Positions 31,801 to 43,365 of a stretch of DNA of 64,000 nt are shown one piece after another. The stretch is from assembly GCF_040149665.1 (NCBI RefSeq), contig NZ_JBEFLP010000001.1, forward strand, positions 806,001 through 870,000, read 5' to 3'. This DNA comes from Sulfitobacter sp. HNIBRBA3233 (GTDB lineage: Bacteria > Pseudomonadota > Alphaproteobacteria > Rhodobacterales > Rhodobacteraceae). A program made the position numbers and the translations under genes. The notes under the pieces were generated by a model. That model ran no database searches. It had not been told where the DNA came from and saw only the letters and a program-made list of their open reading frames with translations. Each line of letters opens with the position of its first letter. Within the stretch, counting starts at the first letter, position 1.

Positions 31801-34800
31801 CCGCCGAAGACCTCTATATGCTGCCCGACGGCACACGTCTGGTCGTGCAGGGCGCGGTACAGACGTTCGGCAGCGCCACGATCAACGCAAACAGCTCTGT
31901 CAGCCTCTGGGTTGGCGACAACCTGTCGATGGAGCCCGACAGCCTGATCATCGCCGGCACCACGGTGACGATGCAGCTTGATACGACGCGCAGCGGCAAC
32001 AGCCGCGCGGCCACTGACGCCGACCCCGATTACGGCAGCACAGCCGAACTGGCCGGCACAATCGCCACGCGCGGCACCGAAAACAGCGACAGGTTCGTTC
32101 TGCAATCGGGGGGTGACGTCGATATCGTGACGGTAAATTCGCTGCAACTGGACACGCAGGGCTTTATCCGGACCGGCGGTCAGGAAGACGAAATCACCGT
32201 CAATACGCTGATGAGCATGGACAGTTTCCGCAGCAGCGGCGCGCGCGATACGCTCGATCTGGACGGGCAGGCGGGTACCGATGTCTACGTCATCAATACC
32301 ACGGGCACCTACGGGGCGCAGCGCGACTATGTAATCAACGTGCTCGATACCGGTTCGCCCGATGACGGCGCCGATACGCTGGCGATCACCGGCTCGGATG
32401 GGGCAGACATCTTCCTGCTGCGCCAGATCACGTCGATCGCGGACCGCAACAGCGACATGCCGTCGTTTGTCGCCCTGCTTCATGCAAATCCCGACGGCAC
32501 GGACAGATCGCTCGATAACGCGATTGCACAGGCGCAGACATCGACGGACCGTCCGCTGGCCGTCCAGCGGATCAACTATGACCGCGCTGTGAACGGGCGG
32601 CTGTCGGTGTTTGGCCTTGGCGGTGCGGACCTCTTCGCGGTCGACGGCAACAGCGCGATGACCACGCTCGACGCCGGTGCCGGTGCCGACCGTTTCCAGA
32701 TCGGCCAGTTCCACGGTGTTCTTGACGCCAGCGCTCCGGAAGGGGCCGCGTTCCACCTTGGCGCGGCGCCGGGTGACACCCCCGTCGAGGTCATCCGCAC
32801 CACCCGTGGTTACCTGAGCGCAGGACCGTCGCAGGCGCTTGTCGCCAAGGGCGGCGATGGTGGCGACACCTTCACCGTCTATTCCAACAAGGCCGAGATC
32901 CGTCTCGAGGGCGACGACGGCAACGATATTTTCGTGGTTCGCGCCTTCGCGCTCGCGGATGAGGATTTCAATCCGATCCTCGACCGCTACTCGGTCGAGG
33001 GGCGCAATATCATCAATACCGGCACCGGAGAGGATCAGGTTTCCTACAACCTCAACGCGCCCGTCTCGATCGACGGTGGCGCGGGCTATGACAAGGTCGT
33101 CGTGCTGGGCACCGAATTCGGCGATGCCTTCGTGATCCGCGAAGACGGCGTTTTTGGCGGCGGCCTCAACGTCGATTTCGAGAATGTCGAAGTGCTGGAA
33201 GTCGATGGGCTTGAAGGCGACGACGAATTCTTCGTGGTCTCCACGCCGATTGGCGTGGCGGTCCGCGTGATCGGAAACCTCGGCAGCGACGTGATAAACG
33301 TCGCAGGTGATGTGACCAAGTCGATCAGCAGCGCGGGGCTCGAGGGCCAGAGTTCGGTGATCAACCACGGTGTGATCAGCGAAGGTCTCTATGCCGGGCT
33401 GACCGCCGAAGGGGTTGAGCTGACAGTCGCGGGCGAAGACAGCGGCCCCGTAAGCATCCGCGAAGTCGCCGAAGACGGGACCGAGGACGGATTTTCGGTC
33501 GTGCGCGAAGGTGGATTTGGCGACCGCTACGAAATCTCGCTGAACGAGGCGATCGCAGCCGGAACCAAGGTTTATATCACCGTCTCCGTCGCGCGGTCGT
33601 CGGATGATGAAGACGCGTGGGATGCGACGGATGCGCCGCGCATCTTCCTTGATCGTAACGGCGATGGCGTGCCCGATGGCGGCGATTCCGTCCTGCTTGG
33701 CACGGCCGCAGGCGATTTTGCCGATATCGTTCCGGTAAACGGCGTGGACGAGAGCGTTCCCACCCGCGACACGGTGCTGGTCTTCGACAGCACCAACTGG
33801 TCCACGGCGCAGAGCGTCTGGCTGTCGGCTGTCGATGACAGCCTCGCCGAAGGCACGCGCAAGGTCGTGGTCAGCCATTCGGTCAAGGCCGTGAACGATA
33901 CCGGCGCCGATGCCGAAGCGGTCGCAATCTATGACGCGCTTGCGGTGCGCAATGTCGAAGTGACGGTGCGCGACAACGATCAGGCCGATGTGATCCTGAC
34001 GCATGAGGGTTTCGATACACGGGTTCTGGAAGGCCCGGACGGGTTCACCGACCGCGTCGGCGTCAGCCTCAGCCGCGCGCCAGATGCGGGCGAAACCGTG
34101 ACCGTGTCGCTGGCCGAGCTTCAGGCGCCGGATGCCGACCTGCAACTGGCCTTCTCCAGCCCCGTCCTGACCTTCGATGCCAGCAACTGGGACACGGTCC
34201 GCTACGTCACGGTCACGGCCGTGGACGATACCCGCCCCGAGGATCCGCGCGGATTGCAGATCGCGGCGCGCGTGGTGTCGGACGGTGCGGTCTTCGCCGA
34301 TGTGGACGATGCCCTTCTTGCGGTCAAAGTGCTCGATAACGACACCCCCGGCGTGGTGGTCACCGAAAGCGCGGGCGGCACGCGCGTCACGCCGCTGTCG
34401 ACGGACGACTATACCCTGCGGCTGACCAGCGCGCCCGCGCCGGGCGAGGTTGTAACCATTCCGCTGCTGACCGACGGGCAGGCCTCCGTGGTCAGCGCAA
34501 CGAGCACCGGCGGCGACCGGTTGATTTCCGATATCGACGCGGGCCGGTTCGATGTGGCGGATTTCTTCACCGGACCTGTCCAGTTCGCCGGTGATACGAT
34601 CACCCGCACCGATCTTGGATCATTCCTCGATGCGGGCGTGGCGCTTGGCGACCGGATCACCGTGACCGGAAGCGTGGCGAACGACACCGGCAGCGAAATC
34701 GCCTTTGTGGTGACCGGGGTCACCGATACGCAGATCACTCTTGCCGGTGCGTCCTTCACTGCGGGCACGGATACCGGCGTGACGTTGGGCGAAGCCACCG

Positions 34801-37800
34801 TCGATGCGCTGTTCAACGGCGACGTGATCTTTGCCGATGATCCGATCGGCGATACCATCACCCGCACCGACGGCGGCAGCTGGGTCGCGGACGGGTTCCT
34901 GCCCGGATACGAAATCCGCGTAGGCTCCGGCGCCAATGCCGGCATCTACCAGATAGCGCTTCTTGAACTGGACGGCGACGGGCGCGAATTCCTGCGCCTC
35001 ACCCCGTCGGCGGCGCTGACCGACGGCACCGGTACAGTCCGCGTTGTGCGCGTGGCCGATGCGGTCCAGTTCGATGCAACCAACTGGTCCGACGAGGTCC
35101 GCATCACGGTCGAAGCCAACGAAGGGTACGACCTGCCGCCCGAACTGAAGAACAAGATGTCCTTTGCCGCGCAGCCCCACCGGCTGACGGCGATCCAGGG
35201 GCCGCTGTCCGTCGAGGGCGGGTCAACCGGTGCCGACCGGACGCTGATACAGGCCATCATCCTGCCCGGTGAAACCCCGGGCGAGGCGGTCGATATCGGC
35301 CCGCAACCCGACGAGGCCGCCCAGATCGATGTGCTGAACATCTTCGATGACGGCTCTCAGGAGGACAAATCCGGCGTGCTGACCTCGACCGGTCTGACCG
35401 GATTTGGCATGGCCATCGACCTGACCTTCCCCGAGACGGATTTCGGAGAGCCTGCGACTGTTCCGGGCGGTATTTCCTTCGGGACGCAGGTTCTTGATGA
35501 TGAGGGTAATTTCACGACCGACCCTCTGCTCAGCAGCATCGAGATCCTGAACTTCATGATGGGGCGCGGCGACGACAGCCTGCGCATTGACGGCACCTTG
35601 CAGCCCACCACTGCGGGACAGGGGGGCGAAACGGCGATCTTCGGCGGGCTGACGATGATCCACGGCGGCGGCAACCGGACGGGCGCCGATGGCGTGGCCG
35701 GTGGCGATTCCATCGTGGTCGACGGTGGCGGCGGATCCTCGTCCCTGCTGGTGATCTACGGCGATACCTCGCGCGATGGCGCGTTCTATTCGGGCGGGTC
35801 GGGCGACAGCAAGGGCCGCGATTTCGGCGAAAAGCCGTTCCCGCCCTTCACCGCCCCCGATCTTGCCGATATAAGGTCGCGTTTCGTGATGCCGGTCGCC
35901 GATCCCTTCCTGACGGCGGGCCGCGACGAGATCATCGTTTACGCCGAACTGTCGGGCAGCATCACTTTTGACGCCGCGGCCCGCGCGCTGACCGCCGAGG
36001 CAAGCTGGATCGACGCGGGCTTCCGTGCCGGACGCGCGATCGAGGTGGTGACGGCGGATGGCGCCACGCTGACCTACCGGATCGAGGCGATCTCGGACGA
36101 TGGCCTGACCGCAACGGTCGCACCGGGGGCCGAGCTGCCGACAGGCAGCGTCGACGCCATTGTCACCGCGGGGCGCACCGCGGGCAAGGTGACCGCCTAC
36201 GGCGGCGCCAACGACGACCTGATCATCGGCAGCCTTGCGGGCGACCATCTGGCAGGGGGCGGCGGGAATGACGTGATCTTCGGTCGGGCCGGCATCGACC
36301 AGATCTGGGGCGACAGCGGCTTTGACGTGGATATCTTCGGCGATATCTCGGTCCTGAGCGACGACAGCCTGACGACAGAGCAAAAGCGCCTTTTGGCTGG
36401 TCCGGTTCTGACCGTGCCGGTCGCCGGCGCGTTGCAGTCGGTGTCGGGTGACGTTCTGACCGTGGGCGACGATTTTGTCCGCGCCGGGGCGGGCTCCGAT
36501 ATCGTGTTCGGCGACCATGGCCGGATCGAGGTGACCGAACCGCCGCTGCGGATCCGCACCACGGAATACGCCGTGATCGTCAGTATCGAAAGCGCCGAGA
36601 TCGACGATGGCGGCGACGACGTGATCTTTGGCGAGGAGGGCCGCGATATCCTGATTGGCGGCGCGAACCGCGTTGTCGCGGGCACGCCGGGCGGCGACCG
36701 TATAGATGGCGGCACCCAGCAGGACCTGATCTTTGGCGATAACGTGCAACTGGTGCAGCGCCCCGTCGGGCCATACCAGACGCAGGATGCCCGCATCGTC
36801 CGTCTGAGCGATGCGCCGATCTACAACCGCGACGGATCCGCCAACGTCGATACCAACACGCTGTTCTCCGACACGCGGCACGCGGGCGCACCCTGGACCG
36901 CGTTCGAGATAACCGAGCTCTACCACAGCTTCGCCTTCGAGGCGCGCAACGACGGGCAGTTCGGCAATGACGACATCGCCGGCGGCGCGGGCGCGGACAA
37001 GATCTTTGCCCAGCTTGGCGATGATGTCGTTCAGGGCGATGGCGCGATCCTTCCGCAGGCGGTTTCGGCCACCCGCGGCCCCGATGGCACGCTGGTGCAT
37101 GTTCCGTCCTTCGAGACGGCAAGCGACGGCGACGACTATATCGAGGGCGGGGGCGGCGACGACGTGATCTTTGGCGGACTGGGCCAGGACGATCTGATCG
37201 GCGGCAGCTCGTCGCTCTTCACTCTGGTCTCGCCCGAAGACAGACCGGACGGGTCCGACATCATCTTTGGCGGCGCGGGCACCCAGATCGAGATCAACGC
37301 CCTCGGCAGCGATGCCGACAGCACGCTCGGAGCTCCGTCGGAGCACGGTCGCGACGCGGATGTGATCCTTGGCGACAACGGCAACATCTTCGACCTCGTT
37401 GACGATGCCAACGATTTCCTGACCTACACCTACGACAGCACGCCCGATATCGGAAACGGCACGGCAGATCCCTCCGCACCGCATCCGCGTGGTGATATCC
37501 GCCTGATCCCCCGCGCCGTTGTGCTGCTGGATTACACCGCCGGCACCGATGTCGGCAGTCTGGGCGCGGGCGATCTGGTCTACGGCGAGGACGGCGACGA
37601 CATCATCCATGTCGCGACCGGCAACGACGTTGTCTACGGCAATGGCCACGACGACCAGATACAGGGCGGCACCGGCGACGACCGCATCTTTGGCGGCACC
37701 GGCGAAGACGGTCTTGTGGGCGACGACGGTGTGATCCGCGTCAGCCGCAACGGTCTGGCCGAACCGCTCAACGGCATCCTTCCAGAAGGCCAGCAGACGC

Positions 37801-40800
37801 TGTCCATCCCCGGTCCCTGGATCGGGGCGGAAACCGATCTGGAGGGGTATCTCAAGATCACCGTCGACGCGATCCTTCCGGAAGAGGGCGGGACCGATAT
37901 CATTTACGGCGGCCTCGGCGACGACTTTATCCACGCGGGCGCGGGCGACGATGCAGCCTCGGGGGCGGAGGCGCTTGTCGTCTTCCATCAGGACACCCGC
38001 GCCATCGCGCAGACGCCGGTCCTTTACGATCCGTCGACGGGCATTCTGACCGATTTCTACGACCGTTCGACCGGCACCTACCAAACCTTCTACGATCCCG
38101 ACAATCCGCGCCCGCTCATCGAGAATTTCTTCCTCAATTTCGTGACCTTCGATGCCGCTGGCACGCTGATCGAGGATGGCAAGGACGCGATCTTTGGCGG
38201 ATATGGCAACGACGTGCTGTTCGGTGGCACCGGCCATGACCGGATGTTCGGTGGCTGGGGCGATGATTACCACCAGCTTGACGACAATCTGGGCACCAAT
38301 GGCGGGCTGAACGATACCTCCGACAGCGCGGTCACCCCCGCAACCACCGGGGGCGCTGCCGATTTCGCCTACGGCGGCGCGGGACGCGATGTGCTGATCG
38401 CCAACTCAGGCACCGACCGGATGTTCGACTGGACCGGCGAATACAACAGCTTCATCGTACCTTTCTCGCGGTTCGGTGCGCCGACGATCAACCGTCTGCC
38501 GTCACCGCATGTGGTCGAGTTCCTGCTCGACCTCGCCGAAGCGACCGGTGCCGCGACCAGCCGCGTCGAGGCCTATGATGTCATCGCCATGGTCACTCCG
38601 CGCGATCCCGCATGGAGCGATCAGCACGGTGCGCCGCGCGATCCACAGCCCGGCAACGGGCGCGGCGCCTACGACAGCGCGGGCGGGCCAGAGGACGACA
38701 CCGTGCGCGTGCCGCTCCAGACCGCCGCCGGCTCTACGCCTTCGGGTCCGGCCGAACCGGACGATATCCCACCGACGGTGATCCGCGTCGAGAAGGCGAT
38801 CAATGCCTCCGATCCGTGGTATCCAACCTTCGAGGAAGACGCGGATACAGCCGCGAATGCCGTCCGGCTCGAAGTCGGAACAGAGGTGGTCTGGACGTAT
38901 CTGGTGTCGAACGCCGGGGATGAGGCGCTGACCCGCGTCACCCTGACGGATACCGCCGCGACCGGCGGCACGTTCGAGCCGGTCTATGTCGACGGTGACT
39001 TCGACCGCGACGGTGCGCTCGATCCCGGCGAGGTTTGGCTTTTCACCTCCGAAGGGGCCAGCGATTATACGGTCGAGATCGGCGAGTATTCGAACATTGC
39101 CACGGTCACCGCACGCGGCCAGCGCGGCCCGGCCATCAGTGACACGGACGAGAACCATCACATCGGCGTTCGCGTCCCCGATCCGGTCCCAAGCGTCAGC
39201 GTCGAGAAAGCGCTCAATGCCATCGACCCGTTGAACCCGACCGCGTTGGAGGATTCCGATACCGGGCCCGGCCCGACCTTCTATGAAGGGACGCCGATCC
39301 TCTGGACCTATCTGGTGACGAACGACGGGCCTGTTTCGGTGACACTGGAAAGCATCGTCGACGATGCGGGCACGCCGAACGATCTGTCCGACGATGCGAC
39401 CCCTGTCTATGTGTCGGGCGACGACGGCAACGGTCTGCTCGATCCCGGCGAGACATGGCTGACCGAGCTTTCGGGAACGGTTTCCGTGGGTGCCTATGTG
39501 AACGAGGTGACAGTGACCGTCAGGGCCGAAAGCGGGCTGACAGCCACCGCCACGGACATGAACCACCACACCGGTGTGGAGATCCCCGTCGACTCGAAAG
39601 TCACGCTGACCAAGGCGATCAACGCGGTCGATCCGCTCAACCCGACGGCGGCTGAAGATGCCAATGTCACGCCCGTCGAAGTGACCGAGGGCGAGACTGT
39701 CACCTTCACCTATGTGCTGCGCAACACCGGCGATTTGTCCGTCCGCGTGGATACGCTGATCGACGATGCGGGCACGCCCGGCGATGTCTCCGACGACTTT
39801 GCGCCGATCTACGTCGGCGGTGACGATGGCAACGGATGGCTCGATGTCGGCGAAACCTGGCTCTACACCGCCGATGCCACCGCGATCTTCGGAGATTACG
39901 TCAATCTGGCGACGGTGTCGGCCTTTGATGAATACGGGGTCGAGGCGACGGCGAGCGATATCGCGCGCTACAACGGCACGATCGATCCGGGCGATCCGTC
40001 CATCGTTCTGGAAAAAGCGGTCAACGCGCTTGACCCGCTGAACCCGACCGAGGCCGAAGACGCGGATATCACACCGGTACATGTCACCGAAGGCTCCGAC
40101 GTCGAATGGACCTATCTGTTGCGCAACACCGGCGATGTGGCTGTGACGGTCAATGCGGTCATCGACGATGCGGGCACGCCCGAGGATACATCCGACGATT
40201 TCGCGCCGGTCTATGTCAGCGGCGATGACGGCAACGGTATCCTCGACGTAGGCGAGACATGGCTTTATTGCGCCACGGGCACCGCACCGGAAGGGGCGTA
40301 TGAGAACATCGCCGTGGCGACAGCGACCGGTCCCGGGGGCCAGCCCCTGCGCGCCACCGACAACGCCCGTCTGTTCGGAGAGGTCTTGCCGCCCACGGTC
40401 ACGCTGGTCAAGGCTGTCAACGCGGTCGACGCTCTGGCGCCGACGGAGCTTGAGGATGCCAATGACGGCCCCGGACCGCTGTTCGTCGAGGGCACATCGA
40501 TTGTCTGGACCTATCTCGTCACCCTTGACGGCGAGGGCGAAGTGACGCTCGACAAGGCCACCGGCGTGATCGACGACGCGGGCACGCCGGAGGACATCAG
40601 CGACGATTTCGCCGCGATCTATGTCAGCGGGGACGCCGACGGCGACGGTATGCTCGACGCGGGCGAGACGTGGCTGTTTACCTCCGAAGGCGCGGTAAAC
40701 GCGACGGCAGAGCAGGGTGGCTATGCGAACGCCGCCACGGTCTTTGCGGGCGAGGATCGCCAGATCACCGATACCGATCTGGCGCATTACACCGGCGTTG

Positions 40801-41369
40801 CAGGCGGCGATGCAGCAGGTCTGACGCCCGGTTTCTGGAAGAACAACGCGGTCATGCACGATGCCTCCGCGTGGCCCAGAACGGCGGATGGCACGCTGAT
40901 CTATTCGCCCGACCAGACCCTCGGCAGCATCTTCGACATTCCCTCGCAGTTCGCGTCGCTGGCCGATCTGACACTCGTCGAAGCGCTCGATCTCAATGGC
41001 GGCGGCGAGAAGGCGCTCTTGCGCCACGCGGTTGCGGCGCTGCTGAATGCGACGAGCCCGCAGGTCGCCTATTCGACCACTGCGCCGCAGGTGATCGACT
41101 GGACGAATGCCGCACTCGCGGACGGCAAGCGAAATGTCATGAACGCCCAGAAGGACCAGTTCGCGGGCTGGAACGAGATCGGCGCCGACGTGGACCAGCA
41201 CGGCCGCAGCCCCAGCTATGCGGCAATCGCCGCGCGGTCAAAGATCTATGTGCCATGGCTTCTGGACGATGCCGGCACGGAGGCGCCCGAGGACTACCTT
41301 GTCTACGACGAGGAGATGGGCACTTTCGTCTCGCCCGCAACTTCGGGTGGAACAGCGTTCACGCTCTAG
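16872..41369 (+). CDS. giant LEPR-XLL beta-repeat/RTX adhesin-like protein
   Basis: One unbroken frame of 8,165 residues, roughly 0.8 MDa by estimate. Start ATG 16872 is preferred over the in-frame ATG 16779 because GGGGG precedes it and the earlier one overlaps an inverted repeat. Residues 1-37 are basic; residues 38-47 are [10 protein letters not shown], the LEPR-XLL motif seen at the N-terminus of very large secreted proteins. Then come beta-strand repeats (about 18160-26400), HGL-TG modules (26440-28080), a nine-aspartate run, mixed beta-repeat sequence to about 33400, Calx-beta-like modules (33430-34360), RTX repeats (36190-38460), five ~135-residue repeats (38778-40806) and a TPGFWKNN C-terminal domain. 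By eye there is only one cysteine after the leader. A calcium-stiffened surface adhesin is the likely role (inference). Flanking genes look like its export machinery. Confidence 0.96.
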   Translation: MSFPFFSAKARHRAVSAASRKSKNFKGSSKRRLHVEQLEPRLLLAADFAVSMTDAMLVDTGILRIESFDAETGSALRTLNSSGSQLVQPFNATDPAPIRITVAQGQSVDRVQVDAVAFFEMARDGADVSDLLISSGAGEDDLSILGGTLEDGSYTSTDWLISEVTAEGASGVARVTLENANGVETASVEIGFAGFDVLIGAEGNDTFTLAANEMGKEIEIDGGDGIFDSLVLDGTFAKTEYLAHNANDGEIRLDGTALVYRGLEPITQNNASDDLVIDLSEGADTAVLRASGTGSMYIGTESGIVPTFENITFVNPTSSLTVNLRGGSDSLTVESLSTDWDASLNIYGEFDGAETFAADGGEDSVTFSGSINLGASGSMQVIAETITVNDNVSITGDVSDEGFIEFRSRRIGTAELENLAPIFPSVKTATVDIGDGARIEAGGVYLIAQAEERTFAEQLEISSALNTNLVGPLLDQVASVLTFPFQVLVKKTDSSVTVGENANIKGHSGVGIYANSVTDASGAAGFSIASLGWADSTANASVDIGRGANIYSDGFVVVTSDASSTANMSAETDTGLGVVPTDPNSQVSLSLAVARSTLSSTLKLAETARVEAGLTANLKAGGAVDSQASASSGIYSSGAAGAALSIELSDADVHTDIHGTVISRNEAGAAVKLEFDPRVGPGERGYVDLANDRIYVGPNALATEDIVTYTSSRGANIGGLVDGASYFVLKDPADPDYIQLAGFEDSVFRGEAIDLTAFNGTASSPIYVDTNNKSFTSGDVDSDANEISLPNGALTGTGVSFSLVDQTYPLGQAVIYQAGTGSSIDGLVDGNTYYVITGTNEFNLDGGARTGVGADGQTIQLAETENEALAGVAIDLGAVTGDDFTLSAAHILDAGFATGVGIGATLEAETVTEAGAGLSSADSDGSNSPDGYNVNDSILGNAFSSLMGSLTTQAATNAAMSAAGASPNSLNAAVALAFSYNDHDVSTEIHPTAVLTSGEDLEVTAEIEHLNKAFAQSSTEPQEENETGQQSAPNTVSAAVIVTITNNDAQSTVHGGAELNAKRATRVIGGVTYPFAQTLDQFLPTTAGEVVDLFKTEGYGAITQYADDTLGLSGFLNSWSASTAKGTNISIAGSINFQVQETTAKATVKDGALINQDEGFNSDPADDYFGQETVSIEATSYMQQIDMAGIFGWSLGSLGLNDLYVSSGGASFDGGSAFDTDGPSVAGNSGGKGGIGGTLYVKLIDNTTMAIVEDNARIFTGRSGGFNMKAEEALFNLGFAQSGASSESGFGVGGTVSVIWQDSDTLVQLGNRAHVEGEDARLYAGSLDTHIGITGGLFMGESVGVGVSVAVNDVTRNTRAVIGPDEPDPDAAYTVGNRNYLDLAGALSVRAINDGAIWGFSIAGAIQSNDRLPDRSDDPLDGQSLGILFGDTPVENPVTTGVGVSGSVALNFVDDTTRAAITDAGIVNAGSLEVTANNETQIVSVSGAFAIAVSRGQTGGSGTQTGVGFAGAVSVNDLSGNTDALVLGTGFNIAQDPDPLDSAVNATGAGGMIIDALRTGDIFSLAGSLGGSVTTSQSNKTISAGVAISVGVNLISGKVRSHFTDSVANVYAGSAEVVATAEPDILSISGALAFSYSSGSVGSSTAAAVGIAISVNEIGNGENPFTVGARVRDGQITVDDGDITIRAEDLSEIENYTYGVALAISNSSSGDSYAFSGVGSVSVNTLNTQVHAEATEADGTTTLTAERGAVSVIADSDGTVDADAGGFAIALALAGSSGGGFAGGLGLSVGVNNLTADTMAKVHDATITAGTVANTGEKDVVIRANLDAEITALTIAGAGTASQGDAALALAGTGSGNQMRVRALTDVDSATINAGKKGIRVEGGLGDGTKIKADAGGVGIAIGLSSTASVSLGVAVAVNEITGLEGANGADVGATVVNSTLTASDGDLSIGAISGAEIDTFVLGVSVSANLGLSGGTSIGFSGAGSIAISRIEFDTEASLTDSSFTSTGGGNATLHAVDGSTIDTFALAGSFTLALSTGGTAVAASLAASVSVNEIANGVTARVDGSDILTSGDVTVSATTVPSTAANAQAQLSGVADFDYTRTESASINAIAIGVAGAVGISTGGTGISAGLAGGFAFNDIDNSITAEITGDSVVAGVADGGKVGSVDVLAYDQANMFASADGGAISFSYGNPAVSIALAAFVSINDISNEITARISEATVQAKDTISVHARATSSIDTISVGAAASISIGTNTAVAISGAGGFVGNTIGNTITSEIIGSGNDAAGNPRISGGAVDIFAEDISSMDGVAVAASLAFSVATNVKDGISVSLSGAGAGVYNTLSSTLDANITNSSVRATGTAPTDELSGDVRVRAVSDVDFDDTTVAVSVSVAISLISITLNAAVVIVENSALGSVDATISASTVDASGDVSVSATDTTNLDTEAVGVTVSVSIAGLAGAGVVVDNVIDRDVTARISSASTATAGDDVRVLATASQNINKATGTAASIAVVPISISGAGVLAKATIESDVQAEIVSSTVTATEGDVVVDAHIDSLAYATAQGGAFGAVSIVVMLAAADVSGLVRGAIRGTSTVEGRNVRVLSDSDVTAEGTLISVGVGLAAGAGLGPGVDDNTGSGKGAEGTVSITRNVEALIGIEAGTARQTVTANGTGENSGEVEVDAAATHDADADGTAVTAGGGAISASVSGVTISGNTLAVVDEGAIINARALIVDAYAYLDGYTEMTAAAVGILAGAGSNASTTVGGDVRATVGSALNRGSSVAPTSLTIGAGGTSVTAEADVYSDSLADGGSGGGISIAAMLASATITTNVVANVGQGTQITGGDLDVTADAFRDADSEILVAGVAAVAGSGGSSTSAISGKTVATFGLGDGTTLGSGAAATTMTDGGDVTIKAIEDSNAYSYAHGGAGGAVAIAVLLPTSSVTTTLDAYIGAGTDVAANSATVWAEAKQRKADVDLLVVAVAVGTAGGSTATAYVGSSDNSSYVTSNAWIGNGSVFDLGGDMTVKSTTANDYVSIDSDVGSGGGLAFSVLISNADLSATSLAWVGENVEITGRAVTVEATSQAGTSTDGLVGVGALIAGQGTNSTSNTYTRTAAFTDANSALDLTGDVIVTARNIVGEAKAKSSAYGGGGIAVGAAIANAFADNNVEAFLGKDSTVIADDVTVGAVVIDGDSDAPSDLLSMNGTTDTINFQRHGLQEGDTIRLTGAGGASGDYTVMEIAGITQEPDAADNFRFGAALLVNGSESFTGTAAEFPFVGLPATVSSVDTAERHIIFGAAHGLTTGSLVATDAVESGAAYVRVIDDVTIALFDTRINALAVDSDSENLPLELIAPFGSGAALPTIGIAAGVSGIDSDTDEIRFSDSHGMQTGNFIASDAVPDGIAYVRVLNDFTVQLFTTEAQALDTASENGLVDVAPPVGVDAATNRIYLGADTDLYTGQKVGYDAGGATAILPEGQFYYVRVVDTNLNAIELYTSDADAENGTGTPETLTASTGAHSLYEAATEGAAQVDGVSDTIRFGYAHNFEDNVQIIYQPTGDAISGLVAGGTYKVRVVDDFTIRLATSDFNAATDRLTFDGSDISAGVIDPGSMPFVAGDKVTYRNAGSARDFDASFIDLRGTGEQPDVTEDGNLVIQDNNTIYLGTDVDRNGIFEGHGFNTGDLVLYTVEDDGTPVGGLTADRGYYVIRVDAFRIQLAATYHEAVGFEHPSDDSLDIEVTPLELSRSTSDDDDDDDDDGVQTLARVADLPVEGLVQGPTYTVTSTGGPLADGFTLVDGSGNVASFSGTRTVLLSNGLTTVVQTLGNVQLLERVEVDLGAPSEGRHEFRVDLEALSGDPTNQTGMGLTTPEGRNIRDAVFVSLDGQTKAEARGGQGGGVGFTFPTAFSTVHAQSQAFIDSDLVRASGDVTLYSLTDSNADLVVSNIAGGVVNVQNSDGWQEVTSFSTTALGGLQRITDISADAVAADPDLIVAQGLVLEGSAEPDTPVQAENVTIEAAGNYRQYSQLDFNHTAEVIADGGGLIAGAGAYVANNHTARTFSVVGDGAEIDAETVDISGNVGSFSTPLSKDLTGDLYMNTYSRAEAGGLFGGTRAEVDTTLDIDVGTIIEGRLEEGRDPLVDGTLIKARRGADFEVELATFNVDVDVRAVFWGIGLGTSDIDDAITVGTLVDADAGATVFAAPRLIGGKNIHPDDVPQNALDTYTDLAPNGEYDDLAVYVRADAANEVDRREISYLTTIVWDADIEISAGPSPELVVDESGKILRAINVKLRLDDGSYDLKAIGDDAFFDDGGTDRIEVEDIAPDDLGSVVFDAPRGNIRQDNGLNPSDKFWTELRVLRGFGEVRLTNLSDLDLVVNRIDMIASDGQALVRLSDSDAFRSFMNFSIVESYGDALIDIRNLGAGNIVLSGDNENGASIENPLGETRILNTGGDILTDGAVIRTNTMGRADLERSFRDTEFMPDAVAELDVRVQTGTSGAIELVRTDGQDWADLGIAERGLIRVDDTAHQVAVVNGDTLTLTRASTLPAGTATRIVSLFHGIEATAGDIGTSTGQITVDLVRHDTGQEAFNAASGDSIWMDLGLRVRETPRASPTPANAVSVTAAIGVVAAATEATLSLRSAVREGVETNGRGVRVIGDDLDNGTYYQYFYDDPDDVSNSLGYGAGYLADAAVLGTTTWSIGLVEAGSRITVNGTDNNGTSLRGPGDQTVRIVADTNIRQGDADGTGAHFIDAATNGDIVLTEIDAVLASDLDDLRVGRITSSAADVILAAPRSILDSDPSDASPDPWDIGGVNITLTAGTGGIGTDADFIETNLLDTVQNAIQSGVVTATAERTIRVDETTGDLRVNTVDSRLGDVTLTTRAGSILDANSGAGEDDNVTGRTVDLRALGGTIGLASDDFDIDSGILGDFSGVVTAEGTEGVYLTETANELNILFARSTGGAIRLTVPDTPATPNMPREVPRGLPRSVLAPAEDLYMLPDGTRLVVQGAVQTFGSATINANSSVSLWVGDNLSMEPDSLIIAGTTVTMQLDTTRSGNSRAATDADPDYGSTAELAGTIATRGTENSDRFVLQSGGDVDIVTVNSLQLDTQGFIRTGGQEDEITVNTLMSMDSFRSSGARDTLDLDGQAGTDVYVINTTGTYGAQRDYVINVLDTGSPDDGADTLAITGSDGADIFLLRQITSIADRNSDMPSFVALLHANPDGTDRSLDNAIAQAQTSTDRPLAVQRINYDRAVNGRLSVFGLGGADLFAVDGNSAMTTLDAGAGADRFQIGQFHGVLDASAPEGAAFHLGAAPGDTPVEVIRTTRGYLSAGPSQALVAKGGDGGDTFTVYSNKAEIRLEGDDGNDIFVVRAFALADEDFNPILDRYSVEGRNIINTGTGEDQVSYNLNAPVSIDGGAGYDKVVVLGTEFGDAFVIREDGVFGGGLNVDFENVEVLEVDGLEGDDEFFVVSTPIGVAVRVIGNLGSDVINVAGDVTKSISSAGLEGQSSVINHGVISEGLYAGLTAEGVELTVAGEDSGPVSIREVAEDGTEDGFSVVREGGFGDRYEISLNEAIAAGTKVYITVSVARSSDDEDAWDATDAPRIFLDRNGDGVPDGGDSVLLGTAAGDFADIVPVNGVDESVPTRDTVLVFDSTNWSTAQSVWLSAVDDSLAEGTRKVVVSHSVKAVNDTGADAEAVAIYDALAVRNVEVTVRDNDQADVILTHEGFDTRVLEGPDGFTDRVGVSLSRAPDAGETVTVSLAELQAPDADLQLAFSSPVLTFDASNWDTVRYVTVTAVDDTRPEDPRGLQIAARVVSDGAVFADVDDALLAVKVLDNDTPGVVVTESAGGTRVTPLSTDDYTLRLTSAPAPGEVVTIPLLTDGQASVVSATSTGGDRLISDIDAGRFDVADFFTGPVQFAGDTITRTDLGSFLDAGVALGDRITVTGSVANDTGSEIAFVVTGVTDTQITLAGASFTAGTDTGVTLGEATVDALFNGDVIFADDPIGDTITRTDGGSWVADGFLPGYEIRVGSGANAGIYQIALLELDGDGREFLRLTPSAALTDGTGTVRVVRVADAVQFDATNWSDEVRITVEANEGYDLPPELKNKMSFAAQPHRLTAIQGPLSVEGGSTGADRTLIQAIILPGETPGEAVDIGPQPDEAAQIDVLNIFDDGSQEDKSGVLTSTGLTGFGMAIDLTFPETDFGEPATVPGGISFGTQVLDDEGNFTTDPLLSSIEILNFMMGRGDDSLRIDGTLQPTTAGQGGETAIFGGLTMIHGGGNRTGADGVAGGDSIVVDGGGGSSSLLVIYGDTSRDGAFYSGGSGDSKGRDFGEKPFPPFTAPDLADIRSRFVMPVADPFLTAGRDEIIVYAELSGSITFDAAARALTAEASWIDAGFRAGRAIEVVTADGATLTYRIEAISDDGLTATVAPGAELPTGSVDAIVTAGRTAGKVTAYGGANDDLIIGSLAGDHLAGGGGNDVIFGRAGIDQIWGDSGFDVDIFGDISVLSDDSLTTEQKRLLAGPVLTVPVAGALQSVSGDVLTVGDDFVRAGAGSDIVFGDHGRIEVTEPPLRIRTTEYAVIVSIESAEIDDGGDDVIFGEEGRDILIGGANRVVAGTPGGDRIDGGTQQDLIFGDNVQLVQRPVGPYQTQDARIVRLSDAPIYNRDGSANVDTNTLFSDTRHAGAPWTAFEITELYHSFAFEARNDGQFGNDDIAGGAGADKIFAQLGDDVVQGDGAILPQAVSATRGPDGTLVHVPSFETASDGDDYIEGGGGDDVIFGGLGQDDLIGGSSSLFTLVSPEDRPDGSDIIFGGAGTQIEINALGSDADSTLGAPSEHGRDADVILGDNGNIFDLVDDANDFLTYTYDSTPDIGNGTADPSAPHPRGDIRLIPRAVVLLDYTAGTDVGSLGAGDLVYGEDGDDIIHVATGNDVVYGNGHDDQIQGGTGDDRIFGGTGEDGLVGDDGVIRVSRNGLAEPLNGILPEGQQTLSIPGPWIGAETDLEGYLKITVDAILPEEGGTDIIYGGLGDDFIHAGAGDDAASGAEALVVFHQDTRAIAQTPVLYDPSTGILTDFYDRSTGTYQTFYDPDNPRPLIENFFLNFVTFDAAGTLIEDGKDAIFGGYGNDVLFGGTGHDRMFGGWGDDYHQLDDNLGTNGGLNDTSDSAVTPATTGGAADFAYGGAGRDVLIANSGTDRMFDWTGEYNSFIVPFSRFGAPTINRLPSPHVVEFLLDLAEATGAATSRVEAYDVIAMVTPRDPAWSDQHGAPRDPQPGNGRGAYDSAGGPEDDTVRVPLQTAAGSTPSGPAEPDDIPPTVIRVEKAINASDPWYPTFEEDADTAANAVRLEVGTEVVWTYLVSNAGDEALTRVTLTDTAATGGTFEPVYVDGDFDRDGALDPGEVWLFTSEGASDYTVEIGEYSNIATVTARGQRGPAISDTDENHHIGVRVPDPVPSVSVEKALNAIDPLNPTALEDSDTGPGPTFYEGTPILWTYLVTNDGPVSVTLESIVDDAGTPNDLSDDATPVYVSGDDGNGLLDPGETWLTELSGTVSVGAYVNEVTVTVRAESGLTATATDMNHHTGVEIPVDSKVTLTKAINAVDPLNPTAAEDANVTPVEVTEGETVTFTYVLRNTGDLSVRVDTLIDDAGTPGDVSDDFAPIYVGGDDGNGWLDVGETWLYTADATAIFGDYVNLATVSAFDEYGVEATASDIARYNGTIDPGDPSIVLEKAVNALDPLNPTEAEDADITPVHVTEGSDVEWTYLLRNTGDVAVTVNAVIDDAGTPEDTSDDFAPVYVSGDDGNGILDVGETWLYCATGTAPEGAYENIAVATATGPGGQPLRATDNARLFGEVLPPTVTLVKAVNAVDALAPTELEDANDGPGPLFVEGTSIVWTYLVTLDGEGEVTLDKATGVIDDAGTPEDISDDFAAIYVSGDADGDGMLDAGETWLFTSEGAVNATAEQGGYANAATVFAGEDRQITDTDLAHYTGVAGGDAAGLTPGFWKNNAVMHDASAWPRTADGTLIYSPDQTLGSIFDIPSQFASLADLTLVEALDLNGGGEKALLRHAVAALLNATSPQVAYSTTAPQVIDWTNAALADGKRNVMNAQKDQFAGWNEIGADVDQHGRSPSYAAIAARSKIYVPWLLDDAGTEAPEDYLVYDEEMGTFVSPATSGGTAFTL
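18160..26400 (+). repeat. degenerate beta-strand repeats of the giant protein
   Basis: This coding stretch repeats a pattern of about 55-100 residues. Each unit has a small-residue-rich strand pair such as [15 protein letters not shown], a turn such as VNDISN or VDNVID, a strand like VTARISSST, a G-D-V and a closing VxVxA ([30 protein letters not shown]). The copies are too diverged to be recent duplications. The pattern suggests a long beta-helix or beta-solenoid stalk. Confidence 0.8.
26440..28080 (+). repeat. HGL-TG modules of the giant protein (~60-90 residues each)
   Basis: At least six consecutive modules follow one scheme: a strand such as [15 protein letters not shown], a polar stretch, G-L-x-x-G-x-x-Y, then [13 protein letters not shown] or [13 protein letters not shown]. 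They begin near 26479, 26704, 26962, 27166, 27445 and 27805. Two related copies interrupt the first repeat field near 18931 and 19225. No known family was recognised with confidence. Confidence 0.7.
28092..28118 (+). repeat. nine consecutive aspartate codons (GAY)9
   Basis: Nine GAC/GAT codons encode D3741-D3749 of the giant protein, between the HGL-TG modules and the next region. The codons alternate between GAC and GAT, so the tract is less slippage-prone than a pure repeat. It could bind calcium or act as a charged linker. Confidence 0.9.
36190..38460 (+). repeat. RTX (hemolysin-type) calcium-binding repeats of the giant protein
   Basis: Groups of glycine/aspartate nonapeptides recur, for example [59 protein letters not shown] and [21 protein letters not shown]. 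They correspond to about residues 6440-7195 and are spaced by 40-100-residue inserts. Such repeats bind Ca2+ in parallel beta-rolls and fold after export. In type I substrates they sit near the C-terminus; here about 970 residues follow them. Confidence 0.93.
38778..40806 (+). repeat. five ~135-residue adhesin-type repeats of the giant protein
   Basis: Five copies begin near 38778, 39190, 39595, 39996 and 40393. Each starts V-x-L-x-K-A-[IV]-N-A-x-D-P and contains E-G-[ST]-x-[IV]-x-[WF]-T-Y-[LV], then IDDAGTP and SGDDGNG-x-LD-x-GETWL. They look like DUF11/DUF7507-type immunoglobulin-like repeats of surface proteins. The fourth copy contains the only cysteine I found in the mature region. Copies 2 to 4 are the most alike. 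Confidence 0.88.
40824..41366 (+). other. C-terminal TPGFWKNN domain of the giant protein
   Basis: From residue 7985 the sequence [17 protein letters not shown] opens the last ~180 residues. TPGFWKNH-type segments occur near the C-termini of large secreted proteins. The chain ends in GGTAFTL, a hydrophobic ending that could serve in export, though no standard type I signal is proven. Confidence 0.7.
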
Positions 41370-41374
41370 AACCG

Positions 41375-41404
41375 GCGCGCCGCCCCTTGCGAGAGGCGGC
41401 GCGC
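41375..41404. terminator. possible bidirectional transcription-stop hairpin
   Basis: Perfect 10-base arms GCGCGCCGCC (41375-41384) and GGCGGCGCGC (41395-41404) lie in the 37-base gap between the convergent giant gene and SecA-like gene. No T tract follows on either strand, so it would be an atypical terminator for both genes. Confidence 0.5.
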
Positions 41405-41406
41405 GC

Positions 41407-43365
41407 CTATTCCGGCGATCCGGTAAAGGCGAGGTTTTCCGCCTGCTCTTCGTCCAGTTCGAGCAGTCTGCGCCGCGCCTGAAAATGCCTGCGCTCGGCA
41501 CGCCGCTGGGCTGCGGACAGCGCCGACAGTGTCGCCCTGCCGCCCAACCGGGCAAGAAGCCGCGCGCCGCGCCCGCCGAATTCATCCAGAAGCGAATCCT
41601 GCGCGGACAGGATCGCCTCGCTGCTGCCGCGCTCTCCCTGCCGTCCGGCACGCCCCGACAGCTGACGGTCGATCCGGCGGGCGCTGTGGCGTTCGGTCAT
41701 GATGACATGCAGGCCGCCCGCCGCCAGCGCCCGCGCGTCGGGGATAATGTCTGTCCCGCGTCCGGCCATGTTGGTCGCCACAGTCACCGCACCGGCGCGG
41801 CCGGCCTCGGCCACGATCGCGGCCTCGTCGGCATCCTGCGCGGCACTTAGCACGCGGTGGGCCACGCCGATGCCGGTCAGGGCCGCGCTTGCCGCTTCCG
41901 ACGCGGCGACGGTGCGTGTCCCGATCAGAACGGGCCTGCCGCGCGCGGAAAGTGTCTTGGCGCGGCTGGCGACCCGCTGCCATTTCGTCTCTGCGCGGGC
42001 ATAAACCTTCGTCGCCCAGGTCTTGCGCCGCGATCTTTTGTGGGTCGGGATCACGACCACCGGAAGGCTGTACACGGACCAGAACTCATCCGCCGCCTCG
42101 ACCGCCGTGCCGGTCATACCGCCCAGATGGACGTAGCGGCGAAAAAACCGCTGGAAGGTGATCTGCGCAAGGGTCACGCGACGGGTGGTAATCTCGACGC
42201 CTTCCTTGGCCTCGACGGCCTGATGCAGCCCCGCCGACCACGAACGGTCCGGCATCACGCGACCGGTATATTCATCGACGATCTCGACCTTGCCGTCGCG
42301 CAGGATGTAATGTTCGTCGCGCCTGTGCAGGTGCAGCGCCGAAAGCGCCGTGCGAACCGCATCCTCGCGGATCGGGGCCGCGCGCCACGCGGGCGGCAGG
42401 GTACCGGCGTGTTCCTCCAGCACCTCGCGCCCCGCCTGTGTCAGTTCGATCTGTCTGCCGGGGCCGGTGATGCGGAAATGCCGCCCCTGATCGAGCCTTT
42501 GCGCAAGCGCATGCGCCGTCAGGGTGGCATCGGCCTCCACCGCGGCGTCGGCGGGAGGCACCGACAGGATCAGCGGCGTGCGGGCCTCGTCGATCATGAC
42601 GCTGTCCGCCTCGTCGACGATGGCAAATTGCAGACCCGGCAATATCAGCGCAGTCCCGTCGAGAAACGCGCGGGTGCGCAGCCCGATATCGCCCGACCGC
42701 GCGCCCATCGCGACGCGGTCGCGCAGGAACGAAAACGCGACCTCCTTGCCCGAGGCATAGACGATATCCGCCGAAAACGCCGCGCGCCGTTCGGCATCCG
42801 TGCAGCCGGGCGCGACCGAGCGGCATGTCAGCCCGAGTTGCGCGTAGAGCGGTTGCATCTTCGCCGCGTCGCGCTCGGCCAGATAGTCGTTCGCGGTGAT
42901 GACATGCACGGACCGTCCCGCCAGCGCCGCCGTGCCCGCGGCGAGTGTGATCGCGAGCGTCTTGCCTTCGCCTGTCTGCATCTCGGCCACGGCGCCGTTC
43001 AGCACGGCCCGCGCGCCGCGGATCTGCGTTGGATAATGGCGCTGGTCCATGGTCCGGCCGGCCCATTCGCGGATCAGCGCAAAGCAATCGACAAGCAGCG
43101 TCTCGCGCGGCTTTCCCCGTGCGGCGCGCAACCCGTGCGACACAGCGCGCACCCTGTCGCGCAGCGCCGCATCGTCCAGATTCTCCAGCGCCTTGCCCCG
43201 TTGCACCACGCGCCACGCGAAAATCCGGCCCGGACGGGCGCGCAGACGGCGGCGGGGCAGGGCCGTGTAGCGTTCGATCCAGCGATCCAGCTTTGATCTG
43301 GACGGGCCAGCCGGTGCGCGGGGATAGAAAGCCCCCATGGAATCTGCGGGCCAGTGTTCAGACAT
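41407..43365 (-). CDS. truncated SecA-like translocase ATPase
   Basis: The protein has 652 residues against about 900 in housekeeping SecA. Motor motifs are intact: Walker A MQTGEGKT (129-136), the DEAD-type box [14 protein letters not shown] (from 250), a preprotein cross-linking domain with LGGMTGTA, then NMAGRGTDI and [15 protein letters not shown]. The chain stops soon after the first long scaffold helix ([19 protein letters not shown]). It therefore lacks most of the helical wing, the two-helix finger and the zinc-binding tail. It is the last gene of the GAF-HlyD / M50-HlyD operon, overlapping its upstream neighbour by eight bases. It is probably an accessory SecA dedicated to the giant protein (inference). 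Confidence 0.9.
   Translation of the reverse strand: MSEHWPADSMGAFYPRAPAGPSRSKLDRWIERYTALPRRRLRARPGRIFAWRVVQRGKALENLDDAALRDRVRAVSHGLRAARGKPRETLLVDCFALIREWAGRTMDQRHYPTQIRGARAVLNGAVAEMQTGEGKTLAITLAAGTAALAGRSVHVITANDYLAERDAAKMQPLYAQLGLTCRSVAPGCTDAERRAAFSADIVYASGKEVAFSFLRDRVAMGARSGDIGLRTRAFLDGTALILPGLQFAIVDEADSVMIDEARTPLILSVPPADAAVEADATLTAHALAQRLDQGRHFRITGPGRQIELTQAGREVLEEHAGTLPPAWRAAPIREDAVRTALSALHLHRRDEHYILRDGKVEIVDEYTGRVMPDRSWSAGLHQAVEAKEGVEITTRRVTLAQITFQRFFRRYVHLGGMTGTAVEAADEFWSVYSLPVVVIPTHKRSRRKTWATKVYARAETKWQRVASRAKTLSARGRPVLIGTRTVAASEAASAALTGIGVAHRVLSAAQDADEAAIVAEAGRAGAVTVATNMAGRGTDIIPDARALAAGGLHVIMTERHSARRIDRQLSGRAGRQGERGSSEAILSAQDSLLDEFGGRGARLLARLGGRATLSALSAAQRRAERRHFQARRRLLELDEEQAENLAFTGSPE

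Noticed and set aside
31230-38273. Minus-strand open frames of 971 and 1016 codons inside the giant gene (31230-34145 and 35223-38273)
   Set aside because: They are antisense shadows of a repetitive GC-rich gene: Arg/Gly/Asp/His-rich, no family match, no start signals, and the plus-strand frame is clearly coding.
38502-41201. Minus-strand 899-codon open frame opposite the C-terminal repeats
   Set aside because: It is periodic only because the plus-strand repeats are periodic; its repeats translate to low-complexity sequence.
17000-41369. Regular DNA repeats that might be taken for a CRISPR array or mobile-element repeats
   Set aside because: They are in-frame, degenerate protein-coding repeats with no constant direct repeat and spacer pattern; no cas, transposase or integrase gene was found in the window.
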